This document shows positions 28,645-37,885 of a stretch of 59,765 nt of DNA, one piece after another (position 1 is the first letter of the stretch; every line of letters starts with the position of its first letter). Position numbers and translations under genes: made by a program. Where the stretch lies: the NCBI RefSeq assembly GCF_002847825.1, contig NZ_PKIZ01000018.1, forward strand, positions 1 through 59,765, given 5' to 3'. The notes under the pieces are model-generated. The model worked only from the letters and a program-made list of their open reading frames with translations, was not told the DNA's origin and did not search any database. The stretch is from Kytococcus schroeteri (GTDB taxonomy: Bacteria; Actinomycetota; Actinomycetes; Actinomycetales; Dermatophilaceae).

Positions 28645-29898
28645 GTGCGCCGCGCCCTGCCCACCCTCACCCTGTGCCTCACCGCCGCCCTGGCTGTTCC
28701 CGTCTCCGCCGGGGCCGGGACCCCGCTGGGGGCGACGACCACCACCGCCGCCGCACCGACCGCCGATCCGGTGGACCCGGCCTTCTACGAGACCCCCGCG
28801 GACATGCCCGACGCCCCCGGTCGGCTGCTGCGCCGCCAGACGATGGAGTTCCTCCTCGACCCGGCCGGCGCGCACACCATCGAGTACTCCGCCGAGCGCC
28901 TGCTCTACACCTCCACCGCGTCGGACGGGCGCACCGTGGCCACCTCCGGCTTCGTGCTCACGCCCAAGGCGCCGTGGCGTGGCGAGGGCACCCGCCCCGT
29001 GGTCGCGCTGGCCCCTGGCACCCAGGGCCTGGGCGACCAGTGCGCACCCTCCCGCTCGGCATCGCTCAACCAGTACTACGAGCTCGAGGGCATCCGGAAT
29101 CTCGTGCGCGCCGGCTACACCGTGGTGGTCACGGACTACCAGGGCTTGGGCACCGAGGGGGAGCACACCTACATGGCGCGCACCCCGCACGGCCGGGCGC
29201 TGCTCGACGCCGCCCGGGCCGTCACCGGCACCGACGCCTTCGGGGTGAAGGGAGCCCGCGTCGGCCTGACCGGGTACAGCCAGGGCGGGGCGGCCTCGGC
29301 GGCCGCAGCCGAGCTGGCACCCACCTACGCCCCGGAGCTCGACGTGCGGGGCGCCGCCGTCGGGGCCCCGGCCGCGGACCTCGCGGAGGTGGCGCCGAAG
29401 GTGGACGGAACGATGATGTCCGGCCTGGCCTGGTTCGCCCTGGCGGGTCTGGATGCCGAGTACGACCTGGATCTCGAGCGGGTGCTCAACGAGCGGGGGC
29501 TGGCGAAGGTCGCCGAGGCACGTACCCAGTGCGTGCCGTGGGCGCTGACCCAGGCCTTCCAGAAGACCTCCGAGTTCACCCGTGACGGCCGGTCCTTCGC
29601 CGAGCTGTTGGCCACCGACGAGCGGCTCGCCGCCGCGGTGCGCGCGAACCGGCTCGGCTCCGTGGCGCCGGCGGTGCCCTCGGTGGTGACGCACTCGCTC
29701 GCCGACGACACGCTGCCCTACGCGCAGGGGCGCCAGATGGCCCGGGAGTGGTGCACGGGTGGGGCAAGCGTCCGGCTGTACTCGGCGGCCACGCCCACCC
29801 ACGTGGGTGGCTACGTGCCGCACTCGCTGAGCCAGTCGGTGTTCTTCGGCACCGTGTTCTCCGGGAAGGCCCCGGTGAACACCTGCGGCGAGTTCTGA
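28645..29898 (+). CDS. Secreted lipase (secretory lipase family, alpha/beta hydrolase)
   Basis: Exported hydrolase of 417 residues. A Sec signal peptide (RR, hydrophobic TLTLCLTAALAVPVSAGAG) precedes a mature domain with the nucleophile elbow GYSQGG (Ser212) and, upstream, APGTQGLGDQCAPS, the oxyanion-hole region of the secretory lipase (LIP) family. Catalytic Asp and His lie in the C-terminal part (SLADDTLPYAQG; PTHVGGYV). These enzymes release fatty acids from triglycerides outside the cell. The GTG start at 28645 has GGAAGGA upstream. Four cysteines suggest disulfides. It stands alone before the iron-uptake block. Confidence 0.88.
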   Translation: MRRALPTLTLCLTAALAVPVSAGAGTPLGATTTTAAAPTADPVDPAFYETPADMPDAPGRLLRRQTMEFLLDPAGAHTIEYSAERLLYTSTASDGRTVATSGFVLTPKAPWRGEGTRPVVALAPGTQGLGDQCAPSRSASLNQYYELEGIRNLVRAGYTVVVTDYQGLGTEGEHTYMARTPHGRALLDAARAVTGTDAFGVKGARVGLTGYSQGGAASAAAAELAPTYAPELDVRGAAVGAPAADLAEVAPKVDGTMMSGLAWFALAGLDAEYDLDLERVLNERGLAKVAEARTQCVPWALTQAFQKTSEFTRDGRSFAELLATDERLAAAVRANRLGSVAPAVPSVVTHSLADDTLPYAQGRQMAREWCTGGASVRLYSAATPTHVGGYVPHSLSQSVFFGTVFSGKAPVNTCGEF

Positions 29899-29903
29899 GG
29901 AGA

Positions 29904-29922
29904 TTTGTTTAGCCTTACCTAA
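29904..29922 (+). promoter_or_regulatory. IdeR/DtxR-like iron box before siderophore-interacting protein gene
   Basis: The 19-mer TTTGTTTAGCCTTACCTAA matches the DtxR/IdeR consensus (TTAGGTTAGGCTAACCTAA) at 15 of 19 positions by my count, with an intact right half. It lies 18 bp before the ATG, so iron-loaded repressor would block transcription or early elongation. Confidence 0.8.
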
Positions 29923-29940
29923 GTCCAAGTGAGGAGTGTC

Positions 29941-30813
29941 ATGTCCCAGCCCCCGCAGCAGTCAGTCCCCGGGTCCGGGCCCGGGGGTCGCCCGCCCCGC
30001 CCCGTCCGCAGCGCCCGTGTAGATGCCGTGGAGTGGCTCACGCCCGAGATGGTGCGGGTGTGGCTCACTGGCGAGGGCGTGGGCGCGCTGCCGGAACTGG
30101 AGCACACCGACCACTACGTGAAGCTGCTCTTCCCTCCCGCAGGTGCGCCCTACGGCCACCCGGTGGATCGGGAGAAGGTGCAGGCCGAGCAGCCTCGCGA
30201 GTGGTGGCCCGTCACGCGCACCTACACGGTCCGTACCGTGCGGAACGGCCGCATGGCCCTGGACTTCGTGAGCCACGGGGACGAGGGGCTGGCCGGCCCC
30301 TGGGCAGCCTCCGCGCAGCCGGGCGACCGCATCACCTTCCTGGGACCCGGTGGAGCGTGGTCGCCGACGCCGGAGGCCCACCACCTGCTGGCGGGTGACG
30401 AGTCGGCGATCCCCGCCGTCGCGGCCGCCATGGAGCGCATCATTGCCACCGGCGGCACCGCCCAGGTCTTCGTGGAGGTGTCCACCGCCGAGGCCGTTCC
30501 CGAGCTGCCCGAGGGAGAGGGCATCGAGCTCCACCGGGTGCTGCGCGACGGGACCGCTCACGGGCACGCGCTTGCGCACGCGGTCAGGGAGAGGGGGCGA
30601 CTGCCCGAGGGGGTGCAGGTCTTCGTCCACGGCGTGGCGGAGATGGTCAAGGAGATGCGTCGCCACCTCTTCGTGGAGCACGGCCTGTCGAAGGCGGATG
30701 TGAGCATCTCGGGCTACTGGCGCACGGGCTGCACCGAGGACGAGTGGCAGGCCGGCAAGCGTGACTTCATGGCCCAGCTGGAAGCCGAGGAGGGTCGACT
30801 CGAGCAGGGATGA
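29941..30813 (+). CDS. Siderophore-interacting protein (FAD ferric-siderophore reductase)
   Basis: Cytoplasmic flavin reductase of the ViuB/SIP family, 290 residues, which frees iron by reducing ferric siderophores. The FAD-binding domain carries PVTRTYTVRTV and the following DFVSHG; the NAD(P)H-binding domain has the LLAGDESAIPAVAAAME stretch diagnostic of the family, and the C-terminal SISGYWRTGCTEDEW is also typical. The ATG at 29941 has GAGGAG upstream and an IdeR-like box before that, so it should be induced under iron starvation. The siderophore importer follows directly with its own iron box. Confidence 0.93.
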   Translation: MSQPPQQSVPGSGPGGRPPRPVRSARVDAVEWLTPEMVRVWLTGEGVGALPELEHTDHYVKLLFPPAGAPYGHPVDREKVQAEQPREWWPVTRTYTVRTVRNGRMALDFVSHGDEGLAGPWAASAQPGDRITFLGPGGAWSPTPEAHHLLAGDESAIPAVAAAMERIIATGGTAQVFVEVSTAEAVPELPEGEGIELHRVLRDGTAHGHALAHAVRERGRLPEGVQVFVHGVAEMVKEMRRHLFVEHGLSKADVSISGYWRTGCTEDEWQAGKRDFMAQLEAEEGRLEQG

Positions 30814-30815
30814 AC

Positions 30816-30834
30816 TTATGGTAGCCTCTCCTTA
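30816..30834 (+). promoter_or_regulatory. IdeR/DtxR-like iron box before siderophore importer operon
   Basis: The 19-mer TTATGGTAGCCTCTCCTTA matches the iron-box consensus at 13 of 19 positions. It starts 2 bp after the reductase stop and 27 bp before the lipoprotein ATG. Confidence 0.65.
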
Positions 30835-30861
30835 TCCATTTCCGAGAAGGGGAGATCCTCC

Positions 30862-31983
30862 ATGCGTCGTTCGGCTTCCTCCGTGGCCCTGCTGGCCACC
30901 CTGTCGCTCACCCTCACCGCCTGTGGCGGTGACTCCGAGAAGGAGGCGAGCAACTCCTCCAGCGAGGCGGCCGGGTCCTCCAGCCCGGCAGAGTCCTCCA
31001 GCGAGGCGGAGTCGGGTGGGGACGCTGCCTGGGAGCCCGTGACCGTGGAGCACGCCTTCGGCAGCACCACCGTCCCGGAGGAGCCCGAGCGCGTGGCCAC
31101 CATCGACTGGGCCAACCAGGAGACCCCGCTCGCGCTGGGCATCTCCCCGGTGGGCATGGCCAAGATGACCTGGGGCGACGACAACGGCGACGGCATCCAG
31201 CCGTGGACCGACAAGGCTCTGCAGGAGCTCGGTGCCAAGGCCCCGGTGCTGTTCGACGAGACCGACGGCTACGACTTCGAGGCCATCGCCGAGTCGGACC
31301 CCGACGTGATCCTGGCGGGCTACTCGGGCATGTCCGAGGAGGACTACGCGACGCTCAGCAAGATCGCCCCGACCATCGCCTTCCCGGACGCCCCGTGGGC
31401 CACCGAGTGGGACAAGGCCATCCTCCAGAACGCCAAGGGCCTGGGTCAGGAGGCCGAGGGTGAGGAACTGGTGGACGAGCTGAGGGGCGAGATCGAGAAG
31501 GCCGTGGCCGAGCACCCGGAGATCAAGGGCAAGAGCGCCATGTTCATGACGCACGTCGACCTCACGGACCTCTCGGAGATCAACTTCTACGCCGCCGACG
31601 ACACCCGTTCCAAGTTCCTCGAGGACCTGGGCATGAAGATCCCCGACAGCATCAAGAAGCACAGCGAGCCGGGCAAGTACGCCGGCAAGATCAGCACCGA
31701 GAAGGCTGACGAGCTGGCCGACGTCGACGTGATCATCACCTACGGCGGCGGGGAGCTCTACGAGGCGCTGTCCGCCGACCCGGTGCTCTCGCAGCTGCCG
31801 GCCGTCAAGAACAAGGCCATCGTGGCCCTCGACGGCGAGTCCCCCGTGGGCGCCGCTGCCAACCCGACCGCGCTGTCGATCCCGGAGAACGTGCCGCTGT
31901 ACGTCGAGGAGATCTCCAAGGCGCTGGCCGGTGAGGGGTCTGGTGCCAAGGCCTCCGGCGCCAAGGCCTCGTCCGCCAAGTGA
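30862..31983 (+). CDS. Iron-siderophore ABC importer binding lipoprotein
   Basis: Substrate-binding lipoprotein of the FepB/FecB (periplasmic_binding_2) type, 373 residues. The signal ends in the lipobox LTAC (Cys near residue 21), followed by a Ser/Glu-rich linker of about 35 residues. The fold begins at TVEHAFGSTTVPEEPERVATI, typical for this family, with an internal D-rich FDETDGYDFEAIA loop. The C-terminus carries an unusual run of Ala-Lys-Ala-Ser type repeats (GAKASGAKASSAK). Its stop overlaps the first permease start (GTGA). The upstream iron box implies iron control. Confidence 0.93.
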   Translation: MRRSASSVALLATLSLTLTACGGDSEKEASNSSSEAAGSSSPAESSSEAESGGDAAWEPVTVEHAFGSTTVPEEPERVATIDWANQETPLALGISPVGMAKMTWGDDNGDGIQPWTDKALQELGAKAPVLFDETDGYDFEAIAESDPDVILAGYSGMSEEDYATLSKIAPTIAFPDAPWATEWDKAILQNAKGLGQEAEGEELVDELRGEIEKAVAEHPEIKGKSAMFMTHVDLTDLSEINFYAADDTRSKFLEDLGMKIPDSIKKHSEPGKYAGKISTEKADELADVDVIITYGGGELYEALSADPVLSQLPAVKNKAIVALDGESPVGAAANPTALSIPENVPLYVEEISKALAGEGSGAKASGAKASSAK

Positions 31984-33077
31984 CGGAGCCCACACAGCCC
32001 GAGGGGCCCGCGGTCCAGTCGACCGCGGGCCCCTCGGGGACCCCGGACGTCGCCCACCCGTCCGTCGTGACGGCGCTGGCGCGGGTGCGCCGCCTGCGTG
32101 GACTCGTGCTGCTGGTCATGGTCGCGGTGCTGCTGGTGACGGCGTGGATGTCGGTCGCCATCGGCTCGCGCTCGGTCGGACTGGACGACGTCTGGGCCGG
32201 CATCACCGGCGACGTCGACGGCTTCGACCAGGCCGCGGTGGCCAAGCGGGTGCCACGCACCGCGCTGGCGATGGTGGCCGGTGCCGCCCTGGCGGTCTCC
32301 GGTCTGGTGATGCAGGCGGTCACCCGCAACCCGCTCGCCGACCCCGGCATCCTGGGGGTCAACGCCGGCGCTTCCCTGGCGGTGGCCGTCGGCATCGCCT
32401 GGTTCGGGCTCACCCAGCCCACATCGTTCATCTGGGTGGCCATCGCCGGTGCGGCCGTCACCGCCGTGACCGTCTACGTCATCGGCTCGATGGGGAGGGG
32501 CGGCCCGACCCCGCTCAAGCTGGCCCTGGCCGGTGCGGCGTTCACCGTGGCCCTGACAGCGATGGTCTCGGCCGTGGTGCTGCCGCGCCAGGACATCGGC
32601 CTCAACGTGGTCTCGTGGCAGATCGGCGGCGTGGGCGGCGCCACGGAGGCCGTGCTGCTGCACGTGCTGCCCTTCCTGGCTGTGGGCTTCGTGGTCGTCT
32701 GGGCAGTCAGCCGGGGGCTGAACCTGCTGGGGCTCGGCGACGAGGTGGCGGCCAGCCTGGGCGAGCGCGTGTGGATCACCCGCGTTGTGGCCAGCGCGGC
32801 CGCCGTGGTGCTGTGCGGTGCGACCACCGCCGTGGCCGGCCCCATCGGGTTCGTGGGCCTGGTCGTCCCGCACTTCTTCCGCCTGCTCATCGGCATCGAC
32901 CACCGCTGGCTCGTACCCTTCAGCGCCCTGGGCGGTGCCGTGCTGCTCACTGCGAGCGACGTGCTGGGGCGAGTGGTCACCCCGCCGGCCGAGCTCGACG
33001 TGGGCATCATCACCGCGCTGGTGGGGGCGCCGTTCTTCATCGCCATCGTGCGACGCAACAAGGTGAGGGAGCTGTGA
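31980..33077 (+). CDS. FecCD-family siderophore importer permease 1
   Basis: Membrane permease of 365 residues with about ten hydrophobic helices. The BtuC/FecCD motifs are visible: RVPRTALAMVAGAALAVSGL, VMQAVTRNPLADPGILGVNAG, and the coupling region GPIGFVGLVVPHFFR. It forms a heterodimeric channel with permease 2 for ferric siderophores. The GTG start overlaps the lipoprotein stop, and the stop overlaps the GTG of permease 2. It has an N-terminal soluble tail of about 40 residues before the first helix. Confidence 0.93.
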   Translation: MTEPTQPEGPAVQSTAGPSGTPDVAHPSVVTALARVRRLRGLVLLVMVAVLLVTAWMSVAIGSRSVGLDDVWAGITGDVDGFDQAAVAKRVPRTALAMVAGAALAVSGLVMQAVTRNPLADPGILGVNAGASLAVAVGIAWFGLTQPTSFIWVAIAGAAVTAVTVYVIGSMGRGGPTPLKLALAGAAFTVALTAMVSAVVLPRQDIGLNVVSWQIGGVGGATEAVLLHVLPFLAVGFVVVWAVSRGLNLLGLGDEVAASLGERVWITRVVASAAAVVLCGATTAVAGPIGFVGLVVPHFFRLLIGIDHRWLVPFSALGGAVLLTASDVLGRVVTPPAELDVGIITALVGAPFFIAIVRRNKVREL

Positions 33078-34101
33078 GCACCACCGAGGAGCTGGTCCGG
33101 TCCGGACGCCGTGCCCGGCAACTGCGCTGGGCGGGCAGCACGCTCGCGCTGGGCGTCGTGGTCGTGGCGTTGGTGGGCGTGAGCCTGACGCTCGGCGACC
33201 CCGCCTACTCCTTGGGAGAGGTGTGGGCGGTCGCCACCGGCGATGACGCGGGTGGGGCCGAGTTCATCGTCGGCGAGCTCCGCATGCCCCGGGTGGCCAT
33301 GGCGACCGTTGCCGGCGTCGCGTTCGGGCTCTCCGGCGCCACCTTCCAGACCATCCTTCGCAACCCTCTGGCGAGCCCCGACGTCGTCGGCATCACCGCC
33401 GGGGCGAGCGCTGCGGCGGCCATCGGCATCATCTCGATGGGATGGACCGACACCCGGGTCTCGGTCATGGCGGTCCTGGCGGGCCTGGGCGTGGCCGCGG
33501 TGGTCTACCTGCTCTCGTGGCGGGGAGGTCTGCACGGCACGCGCCTGGTGCTCATCGGCATCGGCGCGGCCGCCATGTTGCAGAGCGTGGTGGCCATCCA
33601 GCTGGAGAAGGCGCAGCGGGCCCAGCTGGCCGAGGCCCTGCGCTGGCTGACCGGCACCCTGAACGGTGCCACCTGGGCCTCGGTGGTGCTGCCCGCGGCT
33701 GCGGTCGTGGTGCTGGGCACCGTTCTGCTGGCCAACGCGCGGGAGATCAGCATCGGGCAGCTGGGCGATGACGCCGCGACCGCCCTGGGAGTGCGCGTGG
33801 AGCGCAGCCGGATGCTCGCGATCCTGTCCGCGGTGACGCTCATCTGCATCGCCACGGCGGCCACCGGCCCCATCGCCTTCGTGGCCTTCCTGGCCGGTCC
33901 CATCGCCGCACGCGTGGTGGGACCGAACGGCTCGGTGCTCCTGCCGGCCGCGCTCACGGGCGCTGCACTGGTGCTGGGCGCCGACTGGGTGGGGCAGAAC
34001 CTCACCCCCTTCCGCTACCCGGTGGGAGTGGTGACCGGCGTGCTCGGCGCCCCCTACCTGCTGTACCTCATCATCCGCACCAACCGCACTGGAGGCAGCC
34101 T

Positions 34102-34105
<4 letters not shown>
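33074..34105 (+). CDS. FecCD-family siderophore importer permease 2
   Basis: Second FecCD permease, 343 residues. Motifs: ELRMPRVAMATVAGVAFGLSG, TILRNPLASPDVVGITAGAS, and in the C-terminal part GPIAFVAFLAGPIA, equivalent to the coupling loop of permease 1. The GTG start at 33074 overlaps the previous stop, and the stop overlaps the ATPase GTG start at 34102 (GTGA both times), so the three membrane-complex genes are tightly coupled in translation. Confidence 0.93.
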
Positions 34106-34938
<833 letters not shown>

Positions 34939-34958
34939 GCGGGTTCGATCCAGCGACG

Positions 34959-34996
34959 ACGAGGGCGGCGCGGACAGGTGCCCGCGCCACCCTCGT
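34959..34996 (+). terminator. Hairpin terminator between siderophore operon and maf
   Basis: 15-bp stem (ACGAGGGCGGCGCGG with one C-A mismatch) and an 8-base loop between the convergent ATPase and Maf genes. Confidence 0.7.
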
Positions 34997-35006
34997 GCGT
35001 GGGGTC

Positions 35007-35702
35007 TCAGCCCCAGAACTCGTGGACGCCGAGCCCGGCCTCGCCCAGCAGGTCGCGGAGCACCGGCATCGAGAGGCCCTGCACCCCGCTGGGGTCCCCC
35101 TCGACACGGGTGATGAACGCCGCGGCGCGCCCCTCCAGCGTGAACGCCCCCGCCACGTGCAGCGGCTCCCCGGTGGCCACGTAGGCGTCGACCTCCTCGT
35201 CGGTGACGTCGGCGAAGTGCAGGGTCGTGGACGACACCCCGCCCAGGGTGGCGCCGGAGCCGGCCTCGCCGTCGGGGTCGGTGTCACGCAGGTCCACCAG
35301 CCAGTGGCCCGAGTGGAGCACGCCGGTGCGCCCCCGCATCGCCCGCCAGCGCTCGGCGGCCACCTCGGGCGTGCCCGGCTTGCCGAACACCCGCCCGTCC
35401 ACCTCCAGCACCGAGTCGCAGCCGACCACCACCCACGCGTCCGCGTCGTCCTCCACCTGGGGCACCACGGCCTCGCACTTGGCCTGGGCCAGCAGCAGCG
35501 CCACCTCCTCGGGGGCCAGCGCCTCGCCGCGGACCTGCTCCGCCCGGGCCAGGACGGCGTCCTCGTCCACCCCGGAGACCTCCACCCGGGCCTCGATGCC
35601 GGCCGCGGCCAGCAGCGCGCGGCGTGAGGCGGACTGGCTGGCCAACACCAGGCGGTGGCCGGGGGTGACGTCGGGGGAGGGGGACTCGGGCGTGTGGGTC
35701 AT
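35007..35702 (-). CDS. maf: Maf family nucleoside triphosphate pyrophosphatase
   Basis: House-cleaning pyrophosphatase of the Maf family, 231 residues, which removes non-canonical or modified dTTP/UTP-type nucleotides. The N-terminus VLASQSASRRALLAAAG is the family signature, and WVVVGCDSVLEVDGRVFGKP holds the catalytic Asp region. The C-terminal GDPSGVQGLSM is also typical. The ATG at 35702 lies 7 nt after TAGCCT, so it is probably leaderless. Maf near accD/accE/birA genes is also seen in mycobacteria, though here about 9 kb separates them. Confidence 0.93.
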   Translation of the reverse strand: MTHTPESPSPDVTPGHRLVLASQSASRRALLAAAGIEARVEVSGVDEDAVLARAEQVRGEALAPEEVALLLAQAKCEAVVPQVEDDADAWVVVGCDSVLEVDGRVFGKPGTPEVAAERWRAMRGRTGVLHSGHWLVDLRDTDPDGEAGSGATLGGVSSTTLHFADVTDEEVDAYVATGEPLHVAGAFTLEGRAAAFITRVEGDPSGVQGLSMPVLRDLLGEAGLGVHEFWG

Positions 35703-35709
35703 GCCCCCG

Positions 35710-35715
35710 AGGCTA
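35710..35715 (-). promoter_or_regulatory. -10 box of maf (leaderless)
   Basis: TAGCCT on the minus strand, 7 nt before the ATG at 35702. Confidence 0.5.
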
Positions 35716-35733
35716 GTGGGCCGTGGGTAGCCC

Positions 35734-36072
35734 TCAGGCACCGATGTGCATGGTGAGCACGAAATGCGTCGGCTCCTCCGCGAGGACGGCGTGCTCCACC
35801 ATCCGCGGCAGGTTGACCACGTCACCGGCCACCATCTCGTGGTCCTCACCGTGCACCGTGAACCGCATCCGTCCGGCCACCACGGTGATGCTGATGCGGT
35901 GGGCGGCCTTGTGCTCGGCCAGCTCGGTGCCGGCGTCCATGGCGAAGCAGACGGTGCGCACGTGGTCGTCGGAGACCACGGTTGTGCCGCGCACCTTCCC
36001 TTCTTGGATCGGGGCGCCGGCGATCACACCGGTGGCGACGGGAAGTTCGGCGGAGGTGGGGTGTGCGCTCAT
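35734..36072 (-). CDS. Cupin domain protein
   Basis: Small single-domain cupin of 112 residues. The conserved barrel begins around TVCFAMDAGTELAEHKAAH, the first cupin motif with a His/Glu metal-ligand pattern, and ends with GDVVNLPRMVEHAV, the second motif. Such proteins may bind a metal and a small ligand or act as simple sugar/acid isomerases; the substrate is unknown. The ATG at 36072 is preceded 6 nt upstream by TACTGT. It lies just after the ABC exporter genes on the same strand, with a 22-bp gap, but has its own promoter-like box. Confidence 0.8.
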   Translation of the reverse strand: MSAHPTSAELPVATGVIAGAPIQEGKVRGTTVVSDDHVRTVCFAMDAGTELAEHKAAHRISITVVAGRMRFTVHGEDHEMVAGDVVNLPRMVEHAVLAEEPTHFVLTMHIGA

Positions 36073-36078
36073 GCGGCC

Positions 36079-36084
36079 ACAGTA
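36079..36084 (-). promoter_or_regulatory. -10 box of cupin gene (leaderless)
   Basis: TACTGT on the minus strand, 6 nt before the ATG at 36072. Confidence 0.45.
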
Positions 36085-36094
36085 GACCCGCCCG

Positions 36095-37885
36095 TCACCG
36101 GTAGCCCGCGGCCTGGATGCGGTACAGCTCGGCGTACCGGCCACCCGCGGCGAGGAGCTCGGCGTGGGTGCCGGCCTCGGCCACCTGCCCCTCGTGGAGC
36201 ACCACCACCAGGTCCGCGGCCGAGACCGTCGAGAAGCGGTGGGTGATCAGCAGCGTGATGCCGCCGGCCGCCCGGGTGCGGTGCCCGGCGCGAGCGAACC
36301 CGTCGAACAGTGCGTGCTCGGTGGCCGGGTCCAGGGCGCTGGTCGGCTCGTCCAGCACCTGCAGCAGGGGAGCGGTCCGCATCATCCCGCGGGCGATCGC
36401 CAGGCGCTGCCACTGCCCGCCGGACAGGCCCACCCCGCCGTGCTCGGGGCCGATGCGGGTGTCCAGGCCGTCCGGCAGGGCGTCCAGCACGTCGGTGGCC
36501 GCCGCCCGCTCGAGGGCGTCCAGCACCGTGGCGTCGTCGTCGGACCGGTCGAGCGCACCGATGCGTATCGCCTCGCGGGCGGTGGTCTGCAGCGCGAGGT
36601 GGTCCTGGAAGGCGCCGGAGCACCGGGCGCGCCATGCCTCGAGGTCCAGCTCGCGCAGCGGCACGCCGTCCACGAGCACCTGCCCGGCGTCGAGTTCGTA
36701 CATGCCGGTCAGCAGGTTCACCAGGGTCGACTTGCCGGCCCCGTTCTCCCCCACGACGGCCACCGTCGCGCCGGCCGGCAGGTGCAGGTCGAGCCCCTCG
36801 ACCGTGGGCCGCTCGGCCCCGGGGTAGGTGAAGGTCACGTCCCGCAGGTCGACGCCGTGGCGCAGCTCCGCCGGCGGTGCCAGCTCGCCGGGGTGGCGGG
36901 TGGCCGCGGCGTACTCCTGCAGCCACAGCGCCCGCTGGCCGACGCGCACCATCCGGCCGGCGAGGAAGGAGGTGCCCAGCAGCCGGGTGGCCAGAGTGGG
37001 CAGCTCGCCGACCACCACCACGGCCGCCGCCACGGTGCCCGGGCCGATGCGGCCGGCCAGCGCGTCCTGCACCAGCCACCACAGCAGGGCCCCGCCGGCC
37101 GCGAGGTACAGCGTGGAGACCGCCACGTTCAGCAAAGCCCCGCGGCGCTCGGCCCGCACCACCGGCTGGCGCCAGCGCCGGGTCGCGGCACCGGACAGGT
37201 CCGCCAGGTGACCGCGTGCCCCCATCACCCGCAGCTCGGCGGCCGCGGCGGGGGAGGTACGGGCGTCCAGCAGGCTCCCGGCCAGGCGGCCGGCGGGGGC
37301 GGCGGCCTCCTCGGCGGCGGCGTCCCAGCCGGTGATGGTGCGCGCGGCCCACATCGCCGGCAGCAGGCCGAGGGCCAGCAGCAGCAGGCGTGGGTCCACC
37401 AGGAAGGCCGCCACGCAGGAGGCCACCACCGCGCCGCCGTTGTTCAGCACGTTGACGAACGACTGGAAGGCCATCCCCATCGCACCGCGGCGCTCGGAGA
37501 GCACCTGCAGAGCGTCGCGGTGGGCAGGGTCCACGAGGTGGTCGAGGGTGGGCAGGGTGCCGGACTGGCGGCCGCTGCGGGCGTCGAAGGCGAAGCCCAG
37601 CCGGTCGTTCACGTGCATCCGCTGCGTGAGACCGAGAAGCATGAGCAGCCAGACCAGGCCGTGGCTGCCCACCAGGCCCGCGACGCCGAGAACCAGCCGC
37701 GTGGCGTCGTGCTCGACCGCGCCGGCGACGACCAGGCCGACGAACAGCGGCGTCAGCGAGACCAGGACGTTGCCCAGTGGCTCCAGGAGGCTGACCACGA
37801 AGGCCAGCGGCCCGTTGCGCCAGGCGGCCGCCACGACGAAGCCGGTGGCCCGCAGCGGCGAGGGGGTGGGGACGTCAGCGCGCAC
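36095..37885 (-). CDS. ABC exporter half-transporter 2 (TMD-NBD)
   Basis: Half-size exporter of about 596 residues: an N-terminal membrane domain with six expected helices, then an ATPase with Walker A VVGENGAGKSTLVNL, signature LSGGQWQRLAIARGM, Walker B with LDEPTSALD, and H-loop ITHRFS. I prefer the GTG start at 37885, because AGGAGG lies six bases upstream and it overlaps the previous stop by 11 bp. The ATG at 37927 would lack such a site and overlap by 53 bp. With the preceding gene it should form a heterodimeric exporter; the substrate (drug, peptide or lipid) is unknown. Confidence 0.9.
   Translation of the reverse strand: MRADVPTPSPLRATGFVVAAAWRNGPLAFVVSLLEPLGNVLVSLTPLFVGLVVAGAVEHDATRLVLGVAGLVGSHGLVWLLMLLGLTQRMHVNDRLGFAFDARSGRQSGTLPTLDHLVDPAHRDALQVLSERRGAMGMAFQSFVNVLNNGGAVVASCVAAFLVDPRLLLLALGLLPAMWAARTITGWDAAAEEAAAPAGRLAGSLLDARTSPAAAAELRVMGARGHLADLSGAATRRWRQPVVRAERRGALLNVAVSTLYLAAGGALLWWLVQDALAGRIGPGTVAAAVVVVGELPTLATRLLGTSFLAGRMVRVGQRALWLQEYAAATRHPGELAPPAELRHGVDLRDVTFTYPGAERPTVEGLDLHLPAGATVAVVGENGAGKSTLVNLLTGMYELDAGQVLVDGVPLRELDLEAWRARCSGAFQDHLALQTTAREAIRIGALDRSDDDATVLDALERAAATDVLDALPDGLDTRIGPEHGGVGLSGGQWQRLAIARGMMRTAPLLQVLDEPTSALDPATEHALFDGFARAGHRTRAAGGITLLITHRFSTVSAADLVVVLHEGQVAEAGTHAELLAAGGRYAELYRIQAAGYR

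Noticed and set aside
28259..29248. Open frame starting in the 444-bp gap and running into the lipase gene
   Set aside because: It overlaps the lipase in another frame, and its first 100 residues have no convincing codon bias or motif.
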